In this document: in pieces, positions 39,796-51,394 of the stretch
Numbering within the stretch: position 1 is the stretch's first letter
Layout of the letters: each line of letters opens with the position of its first letter
Assembly (NCBI GenBank): GCA_036245805.1
Contig: BTRK01000001.1
Coordinates: forward strand, 30,945,087 to 31,009,086
Reading direction: 5' to 3'
Origin: Pristionchus mayeri
Taxonomy: Eukaryota > Nematoda > Chromadorea > Rhabditida > Neodiplogasteridae
Length of the DNA: 64,000 nt
Notes under the pieces: generated by a model
Databases searched by the model: none
The model's input: the letters and a program-made list of their open reading frames with translations, nothing else
Told to the model about the DNA's origin: nothing
Position numbers and translations under genes: made by a program

Positions 39796-39959
39796 TTATT
39801 CAGTAATACTGCCTGCAAACTGAGAGAACAAAACTTCGAAGCATCCCAAACCGAAGAAGGGGCGCAATGTCGGGTAAATCCGGCTCAGTCTCAAAAATTA
39901 ATTTATCTACGCCCGAGGCGCGACGATACCATGAAGACATAAATAATTAACGATTGCAG
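39796..39959. other. Short unique spacer between satellite and LINE
   Basis: Unique-looking sequence of about 160 bp that separates the truncated last monomer from the 3' end of the minus-strand LINE. No feature recognised. Confidence 0.5.
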
Positions 39960-39979
39960 GGGGGGGGGACTCTCCTGAG

Positions 39980-42760
39980 TCATTGAGGGTGAGAGAGGTC
40001 AGCAACTATGGGGTGGTTCTCCAATCGATGCTTAAATACTCGGATGTTAGGGGCAGTGCGAATCACATCGGGAAGTTGAGAATACCATCGGGAGGTTCTA
40101 ACAGTAAAAGAATGGAATCTGGCGGTGCTCGTTGTTAGTTCAATGTTGATACCGAAGGAAGAGGTTCGGTCTCGTTGGGGTTTGTAAACATAGAAGGAAG
40201 AACGAGGAATGATATTGGAACCAGTCATAATCATATGAGTCATACACATATCTCCTATGACTCTCCTCTCAGTAAGCGAGCGCAGGCCAAGAGTTTTCAT
40301 GCGATCAGAATAAGACGGAAGAGAAAGAGGATATGATGCGGAGGGGAAACAACGATAAAATACTTGTCGGGTAAAAATATGTTGTACTTTTTCAAGAGTC
40401 TCAATGTCAGATATATAGTGAGGATTCCAAAAGGGAGATGCAAAGTCAAGGAGGGGGAGGACATAGGCTTTGTAACTGCGAATAAGGATGGTGGGACAGT
40501 TGAAAGGGAGGGCTTTGAGGAGAAGGAATAATTTAGAGGTCGCTTTCTGGGCACGGGTTTTAATAGAACAAGAATTTTTGAGGTCAGAGCGGACTTGCAC
40601 TCCTAGATCACGAACGTTATTCTCGAGGGGTAACTGATTGGAGTTAATATTGTAGCGAACGGAAGATTGTTTGGAGCCTATACGAAGATGAGAGCATTTA
40701 GAAGCAGATAGAGACAATTGGTTGAGTTGGGTCCATTCAAAGAGACAGTCAAGTGCTGATTGAAATTCAGATGTGATGGCCGATTTGGTTGACTTATTAT
40801 ATGATACATATAATTTGACATCATGAGCATAACATTGAACGGATACGTTATGAAATTTGGATAAGGTTCGAGAGAGATCAGCTAGATAGATGGAGAATAG
40901 GATGGGTCCTAGCACACTGCCTTGTGGTACACCGGATATAATTTGGAAGGGGTCACGGAGTACAAAAGTCACGGAGGACAATCGAACGGAGAAAGTGCGG
41001 TCGGATAGAAATGAAGCAAGCCAAGATAATAGATTACCATGAATACCGTAATGAGATAATCGGGAGAGCAATTTAGGGTAAGGAACAACATCGAAAGCAC
41101 GAGTGAAATCAATATATACTACGTCAGTTATGAGCTTACGTGAATGAGAAGTGGTCTAATCATTTTGACAAGTAAGTAGATTTGTGATAACACTAGCACC
41201 AGAACGGAAGCCATGTTGGTTAGAAGGGAGGATATTGAAGCGAGAAAGGTGGCTATTGAGGTGGTCTTTGATGAGACGCTCCATAGTCTTGGCAGCAGGG
41301 GAAATGATAGAGATGGGTCTGTATGAGGAGGGTAGTTTGCTATCTTTTCCTGGTTTAGGAATGGGAGTAATAAGGGAGTGTTTCCAGGCTGATGGGACAG
41401 TCCCGGAAATAAGACTGAGATTATAGATATCCGCTAAGGGGGTGGAGAGAGCATACGCACATCTAGAAAATATAATCTGAGGAATACCATCAGAACCGGT
41501 GGAACAAGAGGGTGACAGTTTGCGTAATGATTTATAAACTTCATGAGGGAAGAGAGTGAATAGAGAGAGTGAGGGAGGGATGGGTAAATAGGAGAGAGGG
41601 GGGAGAAGACCATCATCTATGGTGAAATGAGAAACGAATTCAGAGGCAAGTAAATTAGACTTAGAGAGACTGTCAAATACTGGTACATTATCAGGTGAGA
41701 CCATTTCAGGAATGGATAGCTTAGGTTTAGTGAGGGAAGAAATGTGGCGATACAAATCTTTGGAACGAGCTAATTTTTTACGGGTGGAGTAACGCGTCCA
41801 TTTGTCTATCTCGGAAAGTAATTTCTTACTACATTGGTCAAAAAGGGTTCTCACAGTTGGGATATGAATCTTAGCAAATAACTGATCACGATGTTTAATT
41901 AGGCGGACAATGTGGCTTGGATAAGAGAGAGAGGGAGGACGAGGGGTACGGTAAGGGACAAATATATCGATAGCTGAGTGAATAGTGGAGGAGAATTGAT
42001 GATATAAGGAATCGATATCAGGACAGTCACGGAATAAGGATAGCCAGTCAATAGATAGGAGATGGTTGGATAAAGCAGTATAGTCGACGCGGGAGAAGTC
42101 ATGAATCAACAGAGGATGAGAGGGGAGTTGAGAGGATGAAAGAGAGAAGGACAGACCAGAGTGATCGCATGAAGGAAAAGGAGGAATGACAGAAATGGCC
42201 GAGACTAAGGTGGGATCACTACCTAAGACCCAATCGATACATTTAGAGCCGCGCGTAGGTAACATGTTAAAATGACACAAGTTAGCAGAAATTATGAAGT
42301 CACGGAATAGACGATCAATGGGAGTAGGAATGGCAGAAAGGGAGTTAGAGTTGAAATCACCGGAAATAACGATTGGGTGTGGGGACGATGCGTGAATATC
42401 AGATAGGCAAGTAATTAGAGAATCGGTCATGGAAGGGGAGTAGCTGGGAGGACGGTAGACTAGACATAGTCTAATGTAGGCACTCGAGTGAAATAGATCG
42501 ATACATGTAATCTCGTGTTCGGTAGAGGGAAGTGATATTGTAGAGAACGAGAGGTAATCACGGAGTATGACACAGGTACCGCCACCGCGGGAGGATCTAT
42601 CACGTCGAGTAATGGTATACGGTAGGGATCCAATAATAAGAGACGATGGGATTTTGTTGGATAACCAAGTCTCAGTCAGGAAAACGACATCTGGCTGGGT
42701 GATCATAAGGAAAGAACGGAAAGCATCGAGCTTATTGACGAGTGATCGGATATTATAATA
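39980..42760 (-). pseudogene. LINE ORF2: endonuclease and reverse transcriptase, inactivated
   Basis: The endonuclease starts with a YYNIRSLVNKLDAF block, followed by FLTETWLSNK, VISGDFNSNS and CDHSGLSFSL (APE-type family motifs; the usual SDH is CDH here). RT blocks follow: SLITPIPKPGK, SYRPISIISPAAKTMERLI, NQHGFRSG, VYIDFTRAFDVV, SGVPQGSVLGP and the active-site region CYAHDVKLYVS. A TAG at 41156-41158 interrupts the frame between the HGFRSG and FTRAFD blocks, and reading continues in the same frame afterwards. The catalytic YADD box reads YAHD (His codon at 40823-40825). Both changes predict a dead enzyme. The C-terminal part has no RNase H that I can see. Confidence 0.85.
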
Positions 42761-42798
42761 GTGGCATGATAGGGTGGTCGTCGCTAACTCGGGCTGAA

Positions 42799-43605
42799 CT
42801 AGTTTGGGGTACGGGTAGTGAGGGGAGTAGACTGGGGACCGAGGAGGGAGGGAACGGAGGGGAAGAAGGACTTATCAGAGGAAGTGGCAACGGAAGTGTG
42901 AGAGTGATTGGGTCTGGACTGGGAACGAGCGGGGCGGAGCTGTCTCTTCGTGGCATCCAATTCACTTCTCATGATCAGCTTTCCCGCATAGATGACGTAA
43001 TCATTTCCTTGACTATTGAGTTCCCGTCTCTTCTGCCGCAGTTGGTAGGAGTGCTCTCGTTCTGCCTTCGTGAGGGAGGGGCGGACATGGACAGTGGGGA
43101 ATTGGGGGCGGATGGAACGAGACTTAGCGAGGAAGGACATCTGGGCTGTGCGACAATGGAACATAACCTTAAGGAGGCGAGGGCGAGAGGCCGACTTCAC
43201 ACCCATTCGGAAGACCGTAGCCGGGGCATGCTCCAGCTCAGCGAGATCCAGCATAGCGGTGACATTGGCCAAGTCATCCGCTACTCTCTCACTGGCCTTC
43301 GACGCACTGGACTCGGAGAGTCCCTGCACAACGACCGAGCGCTCTCTCTTGTCTCTCTCTATGGCATCCTCGAACGAATGAGTCGATCTAGCCAAGATGT
43401 CTCGCAAGTGGAGGACACAAGTGCCCAACAGACAGTAGAGGGAACTATCCTTCTGCGAGGCATCGAGAGATTCCATGTACTTGCCAATATCATGGATGAG
43501 GGCACTCGGATCGAGGGCAGCCGCAGGCTCAGTCTCGTCCCGGGAGGAAGACGGGGACAATTCAACAAGCGAACGCTTGGGTGGAGGGGGACGGGGATTG
43601 GTCAT
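42799..43605 (-). CDS. LINE ORF1 protein, 268 aa
   Basis: An intact open frame just upstream of ORF2 on the same strand; its TAG slightly overlaps the open start of the ORF2 frame. It has a Pro/Ser-rich N terminus, a middle with RSVVVQGLSESSAS, ANVTAMLDLAELE and FRMGVKSASRPRLLKVMF, and a basic tail. That block arrangement (a conserved RMG...RPRLLKV core) is seen upstream of ORF2 in many nematode and arthropod LINEs and is thought to bind nucleic acid. No zinc knuckle is visible. It has kept its frame while ORF2 has not. Confidence 0.72.
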   Translation of the reverse strand: MTNPRPPPPKRSLVELSPSSSRDETEPAAALDPSALIHDIGKYMESLDASQKDSSLYCLLGTCVLHLRDILARSTHSFEDAIERDKRERSVVVQGLSESSASKASERVADDLANVTAMLDLAELEHAPATVFRMGVKSASRPRLLKVMFHCRTAQMSFLAKSRSIRPQFPTVHVRPSLTKAEREHSYQLRQKRRELNSQGNDYVIYAGKLIMRSELDATKRQLRPARSQSRPNHSHTSVATSSDKSFFPSVPSLLGPQSTPLTTRTPN

Positions 43606-43808
43606 TATGGATAACAGATGAATTCAAATGTGAATAAGAAAAACAAGGGACAGTAAAGTTAGTGAGAAAGTAGCTAAGTACCGATTGGGTCGGTGAAAGA
43701 GAGAGAGAGATGGGAAGCACCTATCAAGGAGAAGAGAGAGAGGAGAGTGAGAAGAGAGAGAGGAGAGTGAAAAAATTGATCCTCATTGAGATCTAAAGCT
43801 TAAAAAAG

Positions 43809-46490
43809 AGCATTAATCATAAAGGTAACCCCATTAGGGGACGGAACATACCGATAAACACAATAAATTAATAAATCATTTATCGAAATAATTAGACAAT
43901 AATTGTTGTGTATTTCGCCTGTCCCAACTTTGGGAGCATAAAGGGAGAAGCTTTATCTAAGCAACAGAGAAAACACGAGCACCGCTCAACAACTCCAAAC
44001 CGAGACAAGACTGGATGGAATAGAAGGGAAGAGGGTGAGAGGGCGGAGGGGTCAATGATCTACCCGCCATGTGAATAGGGAGAGATGAAGGGAAGCAAGT
44101 GAACAACTACACTCGAGAAGCAATAGGTAAGGGGGGATGACGGCATAAGGCGTCAATCGATAATATGCTATTAGAGGGGAGGGATTCCTCTCAATATAAC
44201 AATAATAAAAAGCAAGGATAGACTTAGAGAAATCCCAAGCGTACTCAACATCCTTTAAAAGGCATTAATCATAAAGGTAACCCCATTAGGGGACGGAACA
44301 GACCGATAAACTCAATAAATGTATAAATCATTTATCGAAATACTTAAACAATAATAAAGAACAAGGATAGACTTAGAGAAATCCCAAGCGTACTCAACAT
44401 CCTTTAAAAGGCATTAATCATAAAGGTAACCCCATTAGGGGACGGAACAGACCGATAAACTCAATAAATGTATAAATCATTTATCGAAATACTTAAACAA
44501 TAATAAAGAACAAGGATAGACTTAGAGAAATCCCAAGCGTACTCAACATCCTTTAAAAGGCATTAATCATAAAGGTAACCCCATTAGGGGACGGAACAGA
44601 CCGATAAACTCAATGAATGCATAGATCATTTATCGAAATACTTAAACAATAATAAAGAACAAGGATAGACTTAGAGAAATCCCAAGCGTACTCAACATCC
44701 TTTAAAAGGCATTAATCATAAAGGTAACCCCATTAGGGGACGGAACAGACCGATAAACTCAATAAATGTATAAATCATTTATCGAAATACTTAAACAACA
44801 ATAAAGAGTAAGGATAGACTTAGGGAAATTCCAAGCGTACTTCACATCCTTTAAAAGGCATTAATCATAAAGGTAACCCCATTAGGGGACGGAACATACC
44901 GATAAACACAATAAATTTATAAATCATTTATCGAAATAATTAGACAATAATTGTTGTGTATTTCGCCTGTCCCAACTTTGGGAGCATAAAGGGAGAAGCT
45001 TTATCTAAGCAAGAGAGAAAACACGAGCACCGCTCAACAACTCCAAACCGAGACAAGACTGGATGGAATAGAAGGGAAGAGAGTGAGAGGGCGGAGGGGT
45101 CAATGATCTACCCGCCATGTGAATAGGGAGAGATGAAGGGAAGCAAGTGAACAACTACACTCGAGAAGCAATAGGTAAAGGGTAATGACAGCATAAGGCA
45201 TCAATCGATAATATGCTATTAGAGGGGAGGGATTCCTCTCAATATAACAATAATAAAGAGCAAGGATAGACTTAGAGAAATCCCAAGCGAACTCAACATC
45301 CTTTAAAAGGCATCAATCATAAAGGTAACCCCATTAGGGGACGGAACAGACCGATAAACTCAATAAATGTATAAATCATTTATCGAAATACTTCAACAAT
45401 AATAAAGAGCAAGGATAGACTTAGAGAAATCCCAAGCGTACTCAACATCCTTTAAAAGGCATTAATCATAAAGGTAACCCCATTAGGGGACGGAACAGAC
45501 CGATAAACTCAATAAATGTATAAATCATTTATCGAAATACTTAAACAACAATAAAGAGCAAGGATAGACTTAGGGAAATTCCAAGCGTACTTCACATCCT
45601 TTAAAAGGCATTAATCATAAAGGTAACCCCATTAGGGGACGGAACATACCGATAAACACAATAAATTAATAAATCATTTAACGAAATAATTAGACAATAA
45701 TTGTTGTGTATTTCGCCTGTCCCAACTTTGGGAGCATAAAGGGAGAAGCTTTATCTAAGCAACAGAGAAAACACGAGCACCGCTCAACAACTCCAAACCG
45801 AGACAAGACTGGATGGAATAGAAGGGAAGAGGGTGAGAGGGCGGAGGGGTCAATGATCTACCCGCCATGTGAATAGGGAGAGATGAAGGGAAGCAAGTGA
45901 ACAACTACACTCGAGAAGCAATAGGTAAGGGGGGATGACGGCATAAGGCGTCAATCGATAATATGCTATTAGAGGGGAGGGATTCCTCTCAATATAACAA
46001 TAATAAAAAGCAAGGATAGACTTAGAGAAATCCCAAGCGTACTCAACATCCTTTAAAAGGCATTAATCATAAAGGTAACCCCATTAGGGGACGGAACAGA
46101 CCGATAAACTCAATAAATGTATAAATCATTTATCGAAATACTTAAACAATAATAAAGAACAAGGATAGACTTAGAGAAATCCCAAGCGTACTCAACATCC
46201 TTTAAAAGGCATTAATCATAAAGGTAACCCCATTAGGGGACGGAACAGACCGATAAACTCAATGAATGTATAGATCATTTATCGAAATACTTAAACAATA
46301 ATAAAGAACAAGGATAGACTTAGAGAAATCCCAAGCGTACTCAACATCCTTTAAAAGGCATTAATCATAAAGGTAACCCCATTAGGGGACGGAACAGACC
46401 GATAAACTCAATGAATGTATAAATCATTTATCGAAATAATTTCATAATAATAAAGAACCAGGATAGACTTAGAATAAGCCCAAGCCTATT
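43809..46490 (-). repeat. Composite monomer array upstream of LINE ORF1 (452-bp and 149-bp units)
   Basis: Every unit starts GGCATTAATCATAAAGGTAA. Long units of 452 bp lie at 43809, 44857 and 45607; short units of 149 bp at 44261, 44410, 44559, 44708, 45309, 45458, 46059, 46208 and 46357 (the last is degenerate and partial). A long unit is a short unit with an insert of about 300 bp that begins TTGTTGTGTATTTCGCC. The array sits where the 5' UTR of the minus-strand LINE should be, like promoter monomers of some L1 elements. No open frame spans it. Confidence 0.88.
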
Positions 46491-47004
46491 CCACACCCTG
46501 GAAAGTGGAAAAGGATGCAAAAATTTCTAACTCTCACATCCCATCAACCTTTACCACGTACAATTTAGCCACACTCAGCCCTAAATACTATAGTGATGCG
46601 AATTCAAACTGACTAAGCATTTAAGAGTGGGGCGAATTTGCACGGGAATCGCACCCTGTCAGCGATCTTCTCCAGTCCAAGATTGCAAAGGTACGCTGAA
46701 ATGGAGTCATAAGAAGGGGATAGCGATTCTTGTCGTGGCGTAGAAGCACTGCTTGTAATCTTAGTGAAGCCGAAAAGGTAGACAAGGCTGGAATGCTTAC
46801 TCATGAGCAATCCAATATTGTTTACCTTTCCGGGTTCTCGAAATAGAGCCATAGTTCCCCTAGAACTGAAAGGAGTGAAGGAGGAGTGGACCCCTGTAGC
46901 AGACTGTCAAATTGGGCTACGGATCCCACCCCTCTCCCACTCGCTTCACGACAGTTCAGGCGGTGCACAGAAAGTCGGGCCTCATTTTTCAAATGAAAAA
47001 AGGG

Positions 47005-47255
47005 ACCGAAAGGTCCTAAATTTATGCGAGTAAGGTTCCCGGGGTATAAGTTCACGCTGATCGCGCCTGTCTACTTCATTTGTCATGAATTAGTTAAATA
47101 ATTAAAAAATTAACTTTTCATGGACACAAGGCCCAGCTTTGCAATTAACAGCGATGAACCGTCGTGACGAGTGGATTCAGAATCTAAAATTTCATCGAAA
47201 TTCTACATACGGTTTTTAAGATTGGAGTGAAAATGTGATGCGGAAATGTTGGCAA
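47005..47255. repeat. Left arm of a ~250-bp inverted repeat pair
   Basis: Matches the reverse complement of about 51395-51650. Shared blocks include GCGAGTAAGGTTCCCG, CTACTTCATTTGTCAT, GATGAACCGTCGTGACGAGT and GGATTCAGAATCTAAAATTT. Divergence is moderate, with small indels. The pair encloses the RTE insertion. Confidence 0.8.
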
Positions 47256-47409
47256 TCGCAGTCTCTCCCTCCCTCTCTCGCTCTTCCACCCCCTCTCGCT
47301 CCTTCCCCTTCCATGCCGCGGGGAGAGACTGCGACTAGGGAACTATGCTCATAAGATAATTAGATCACCCATCGGCGCTCAAATAGGTGCTGCTTATCGG
47401 AGCCACTGC

Positions 47410-47577
47410 TACCCTTCGGCTCTGAACTAACCTGGCCCATCACCCATTGGCTCTGAACTAACCTGGTCCATCACCCATTGGCTCTGAATTAGGTGCTGCT
47501 TATCGGAGCTACTACTACCCATCGGCTCTGAACTAACCGGTCCCATCACCCATTGGCTCTGAACTAACCTGGCCCAA
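47410..47577. repeat. Short tandem repeat, unit about 32 bp
   Basis: Four or five copies of CCCATTGGCTCTGAACTAAC followed by CTGGYCCATCA, interrupted by a TAGGTGCTGCTTATCGGAGC block that also occurs just upstream (about 47388). Confidence 0.8.
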
Positions 47578-47733
47578 CGTTTGATAATGCATAAATAGAG
47601 CAATACCACAAGAGGATGATACACTAATGCTCGGCAAAGTAGCCGTAGCGATCGGTACTATCGATGTCTCCACTTTGGCATCACTCACTTCGTGCACTGA
47701 GCAGCTCCCTTGCTTGCCTGACACGTGGATTTA

Positions 47734-50501
47734 CTTACTTACTTAGTTACTTAGTAGATACATCTTCAACGGGCTATGCCGCGTGGATCACAGTTCCGCC
47801 AGTCTTCTCTATCGTGTGCTCGAGTAGTCCAATGGCGGTATGGCACTCTTGTTGCGGATGACCTCGTGCTCCGTCCGATTCCGTAGGGCATCTTGGCGTA
47901 CTCCTCGATTGAGTTTCTCCATCTGGCGGGTGGTCTCCCCGGAGGCCGAGTGAGATCGGGAGGAGGGAACCACTGGGTGACTCGTGTAGACCATCTGTCA
48001 TCGTCTCGCCGAAGTACATGTTCAGCCCATCGATGCTTGGCTCTCCTGATGCAATCGATAGGGTCAGTGAGGAGGGAGATACGACGTACGTCCTCGGAGC
48101 TCTGCTTGGCTTGTCTCATCGAGTAGAGGGACGTTCCGATGAGCGACCTCTCGAGTGCTCGATGCGTGGTCTGGATGAAAGAGATGGCTGTACTCGTGAG
48201 AGGCCATGTCTCCACAGCGTAGCAGAAGGCTGGAAGGACGTGCGAGTCGAAGAGCAGGGCACGGATCTTCGGATCTTGGAGATGCGCGGTGACTTCTCGG
48301 ATGCTCCCATAGGCAGCACATGCAGCGCGTTTCCTCCTTATCAGGTCTGATCGAGCCGTCGCATCGGAGTTCCCTTCCGAGGTAGACGTAGGCGTCAGCC
48401 TCCTCCAGTGGGTGTCCGTGCAGGGTGATGGCAGGGCCAGGACACCACGCGTTCTTCATGAGCTGGGTCTTCTTCCGGTTGATTGAGAGGCCAATTCTCG
48501 CTCCTGCTTCGTCCAGCTTCTCGAGCATCCTCTGAAGGGCAGTGGTGTCTCGCCCCAGTAGCACGATGTCATCGGCGAATCGGAGATGGGACAACCACTT
48601 CCCGTTGAGATTCCCTCCTCGTCCCAATCCAATCCTCTCATGCAGTCTTGGAGAGCCGCAGTGAAGAGTTTGGGTGAGATTGTGTCTCCTTGGCGTACAC
48701 CTTTCCCTATAGGCACTCTGATTGGTCGCTCAAACGGGTTTTGAGCGAGTCGAGGCACTGCACGTAGGAGGGGTCGATGCCAGAGCGAGAGAGTGCGTTG
48801 AGGACTGCGGGCACTTCCACACTGTCGAATGCCTTGGTGTAGTCGACGAACACGAGGGCGAGAGGTAGATGAAACTCCCGGTGGTGCTCGATGACCGAGG
48901 CGAGAGTGTGGATGTGGTCCATACATCCGAATCGACGGCGGAATCCGGCTTGCTCCTCGGGTTGGGCCTCATCCATTCTGCTCTCCATCCTTGTTACCAG
49001 CACCTTCGTAAAGAGCTTGTAAGGGATAGATAACAGGGAAATCGGTCGGAAGTTGTTGAGGTCGGCTCGATCTCCCTTCTTGTGGATGAGGATCGAATTG
49101 GAGGCCTTCCACTGCTTGGGGAACTCCTGGATGGTGAGGTAGTGGGAGAAGCGGGATTCGAGAAGGGAGTGGGGGACGGGTCCTCCGTCGCGAAGCATCG
49201 ATCCGCTGATCTTGTCAGGTTCGCCTGCTCCGTCTCTCTTCGTCCTCATGATTGCGCTTCGGATCTCGGAGGGGAGGATGGGCGGGGTCGCATCGGGAGG
49301 AGGGGTCGGGCATCGAGGCACGAGTGTCTCCGAACGGAAGAGATCGGAGTAGAACTCCTGCACTCTCTCCTGGATTCGTGCCCTACTCGTGATGGGGATG
49401 CCGTTCCGGTCCAGCACTGCATCCATTGGGGTCCTTCCTTTCGACAGTGCCATCTTCGCTTTCTTCAGAGACTTCTTCTCCTCAGCTGCCTTCAGCAGTA
49501 GCCTCAGTCGATGCTCCTTGATGTCCGCCTTGACGAAGGCCTGGCAGGTCTTGTGCGCCATCTGCTTCTCAAAGGCAGAACATGTCGAGTCACGGTAGCA
49601 TCTCCCTCGTCGCTGGATCCAGAATCGAGATCGTTCGGAGAGGCGGGGGAGGGGAGGGATGCAGGGACTTGTGATCGTCTGGCGCACATCTTGATGCCGG
49701 TCGGGAGCAATTCGAAATCCTTCGTGGGGTCGGGGTCCGATGTCCATTCGTACTCCTCTATCGCAGTCCTGTAGAGGGAAGGGTCGATGACTTGTCGAGG
49801 GGGAGGACGGCGGGAGTACTGCCAACTCTTCTCTATCCGTACGTCGATCCGGATCCGTGCACGGAGGAGGCGATGGTCGGAGGGGAAGGAGAATCCCTTT
49901 ACGACACTGGCATCTTGAATCATCCATCGACGACTGACGAGGATGTGGTCGATCTCGTGGCGTGTCTGTCCTCCGGGTGACTCCCATGTCCAACGGTTTC
50001 TCAACCTCTTCTCGAAGAGGGAATTGCCGTGGAAAGACCGGGTGAGGGAAAGGAAGTCGCGGAGGAGGTCATCGGGATCACCTTCCCGCTCGGAGTAAAA
50101 GGGGCCAGTTCGGAAGTCGCAGTCTCCTCTCTCTCCGACTCGGATATTGAAGTCTCCGGCGACTATCCGATAGAAGTGCTTCTTCTCCGCTTCATTGAAG
50201 GAAGCATGCTCTTCAAAGAAAAGTTGTCTTTCCTCTAGTGGAGCAGAGGAGGTGGGGGCGTAGACGGAGATGATGGAGAGAGACGATCGGCCGAGACGAA
50301 TCCGGATGGCTGCGAGACGGGGAGAGAGGATGGAGAATGAGATGATTGAGGGGACGAGGCGGGGGTGAGCGAGGAAGCCAACGCCTCCAACATTCTCCCC
50401 CTCCACCTTGGTGCCGAGGATGAGTCGGGCACCGTTGTCGAAGTCCCTCTCCGTCATCTGGGATGCCCCTCTCCGTCATCTGTGATGATGAGGGAGATGC
50501 T
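47734..50501 (-). mobile_element. 5'-truncated RTE-type LINE bounded by 13-bp target duplications
   Basis: The direct repeat ACACGTGGATTTA flanks it exactly (47721-47733 and 50502-50514). Its 3' end, on the minus strand, is a run of AAGT-type tetramers (TTACTTACTTAG on plus, 47731-47755), the usual tail of RTE elements. The coding region (47766-50457) starts inside the endonuclease domain, so the copy is 5'-truncated, as is normal for target-primed insertion. Confidence 0.85.
47766..50457 (-). pseudogene. RTE endonuclease/reverse transcriptase, frameshifted
   Basis: On the minus strand: endonuclease (IISVYAPTSSAPLEER, YRIVAGDFNIRVGE, RWTWESPGGQTRHEIDHIL, FSFPSDHRLLRARI), a linker, then RT (ILIHKKGDRADLNNFRPISLLS, AGFRRRFGCMDHIHTL, LVFVDYTKAFDSVE, GVRQGDTISPKLFTAALQD, HLRFADDIVLLG, INRKKTQLMKN) and the typical RTE C-terminal region (RWAEHVLRRDDDRW, PGRPPARWRN). 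The FADD active site is kept. The reading frame changes near 49550, 48725, 48615 and 48200, so no product is made. GVRQGD and the C-terminal block place it in the RTE clade, unlike the neighbouring LINE. Confidence 0.87.
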
Positions 50502-50772
50502 ACACGTGGATTTAACCATGTATAAAAAGTCGTACCCTCAAAAAAATATGAATGCTAGTAAATGGCCCTTGAGAGTACTGTACTGTCAACCATTCACTGG
50601 TTATTCACTCATGCGGCTCCCCAGTTTACAATAGATCACCACAACTAAATGCTGGCTCATCAGCCGGTCCCCATAAAAAGACCGACCGCAACGCTAGACC
50701 TTGCGTCGCGGTCGGTCGGTTGTGCTGAGGTAACTATTGCACTTTGCCCGATATGCATATTTCAAATTGTGT

Positions 50773-50888
50773 CCCACGCCTGGAGAACTTTTGTTGTACT
50801 GGGGAAAATATTTTGAAAACATGCCGAAACGCGTCGCACGTGGGCTCAAAATATTTTCCGCAAAACAAATAAATTCTTCAGGCGTGGG
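50773..50888. repeat. Hairpin (MITE-like) element
   Basis: The outer arms CCCACGCCTGGAGAA / TTCAGGCGTGGG and inner arms GGGGAAAATATTTTGA / TCAAAATATTTTCCGC are inverted around a short GC-rich centre. Non-coding. Confidence 0.75.
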
Positions 50889-51394
50889 GCAGGTGCCAGC
50901 TGTGCAAATTACAAATTAAGAGTAATAGTTAACCTTACACAACCGGACATCCGTACACCAAAACCGGCGTTCAGTGCATTTAAATCCGGATCTGGCTTTC
51001 AAGTGTGGGGGACCGGCAAATTTAGCCGGCATTTAGCGTAGTGCGTCGCCATTTTGCCTCTTTACGGTAAGGGTGGCAAAACCATTCAATTTATTTCTGT
51101 GTCGTACGTTTTTATACATGTGTAAACCCACGTGCTTCGCAATATGTTTGCCCCTCCCTCGCGCCTCCTCTGTCCCATAGGACCCAAGAGAGCTTCCGCT
51201 CCCAATCGCGCACGCTTTTACCCGGAAGCAGCTAGTTCGACTCCCCCCTTACGCGAATGTTTTGCAAGCTTCCTCTATCTTTCTTGGCCCTCCTGGCTCT
51301 CTCCCGTCTCTCTCCCAAATTTCCCCTCTGCGGACGCGACATGGTTAGAGGCTTTCATTGAGTATATAAAAGGGATTGCCTCATTTTGCCCCAT

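Larger units (their letters stand above)
39960..46490 (-). mobile_element. CR1/Jockey-type LINE with repeated 5' monomers
   Basis: A non-LTR retrotransposon read on the minus strand: a monomer array (46490 down to 43809), ORF1 (43605-42799), ORF2 with apurinic endonuclease and reverse transcriptase (about 42760-39980), and a very short 3' tail ending in a C run (G run 39960-39968 on plus). The RT has the SGVPQGSVLGPILFSIYL block typical of the CR1/Jockey group. ORF2 is broken by a nonsense codon. I found no convincing target-site duplication, so the outer limits are approximate. Confidence 0.82.
46491..47733. other. Repeat-rich DNA between two LINEs; no gene seen
   Basis: It contains one arm of an inverted repeat pair (47005-47255) and a short tandem repeat (47410-47577). 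A 79-codon minus-strand frame (46613-46852) has no recognisable family. Confidence 0.5.

Noticed and set aside
28847..39942. Dozens of similar open frames of 67-133 codons as a tandem gene family
   Set aside because: They are the satellite monomer read in one or the other frame. Starts are TTG-type, ends depend on the G-run length, and no splice or promoter context is present. The protein likeness is explained by integrase ancestry.
42742..43614. 290-codon plus-strand frame
   Set aside because: It is antisense to the LINE ORF1, whose product has family-like blocks; this one has none.
27345..46490. CRISPR array (regular repeats)
   Set aside because: Monomers are contiguous with no unique spacers, units are 149-452 bp, and the genome is eukaryotic.
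46613..46852. 79-codon minus-strand frame between the LINEs
   Set aside because: Reads somewhat protein-like but shows no family, start context or neighbouring exon. Left as unannotated repeat-rich DNA.
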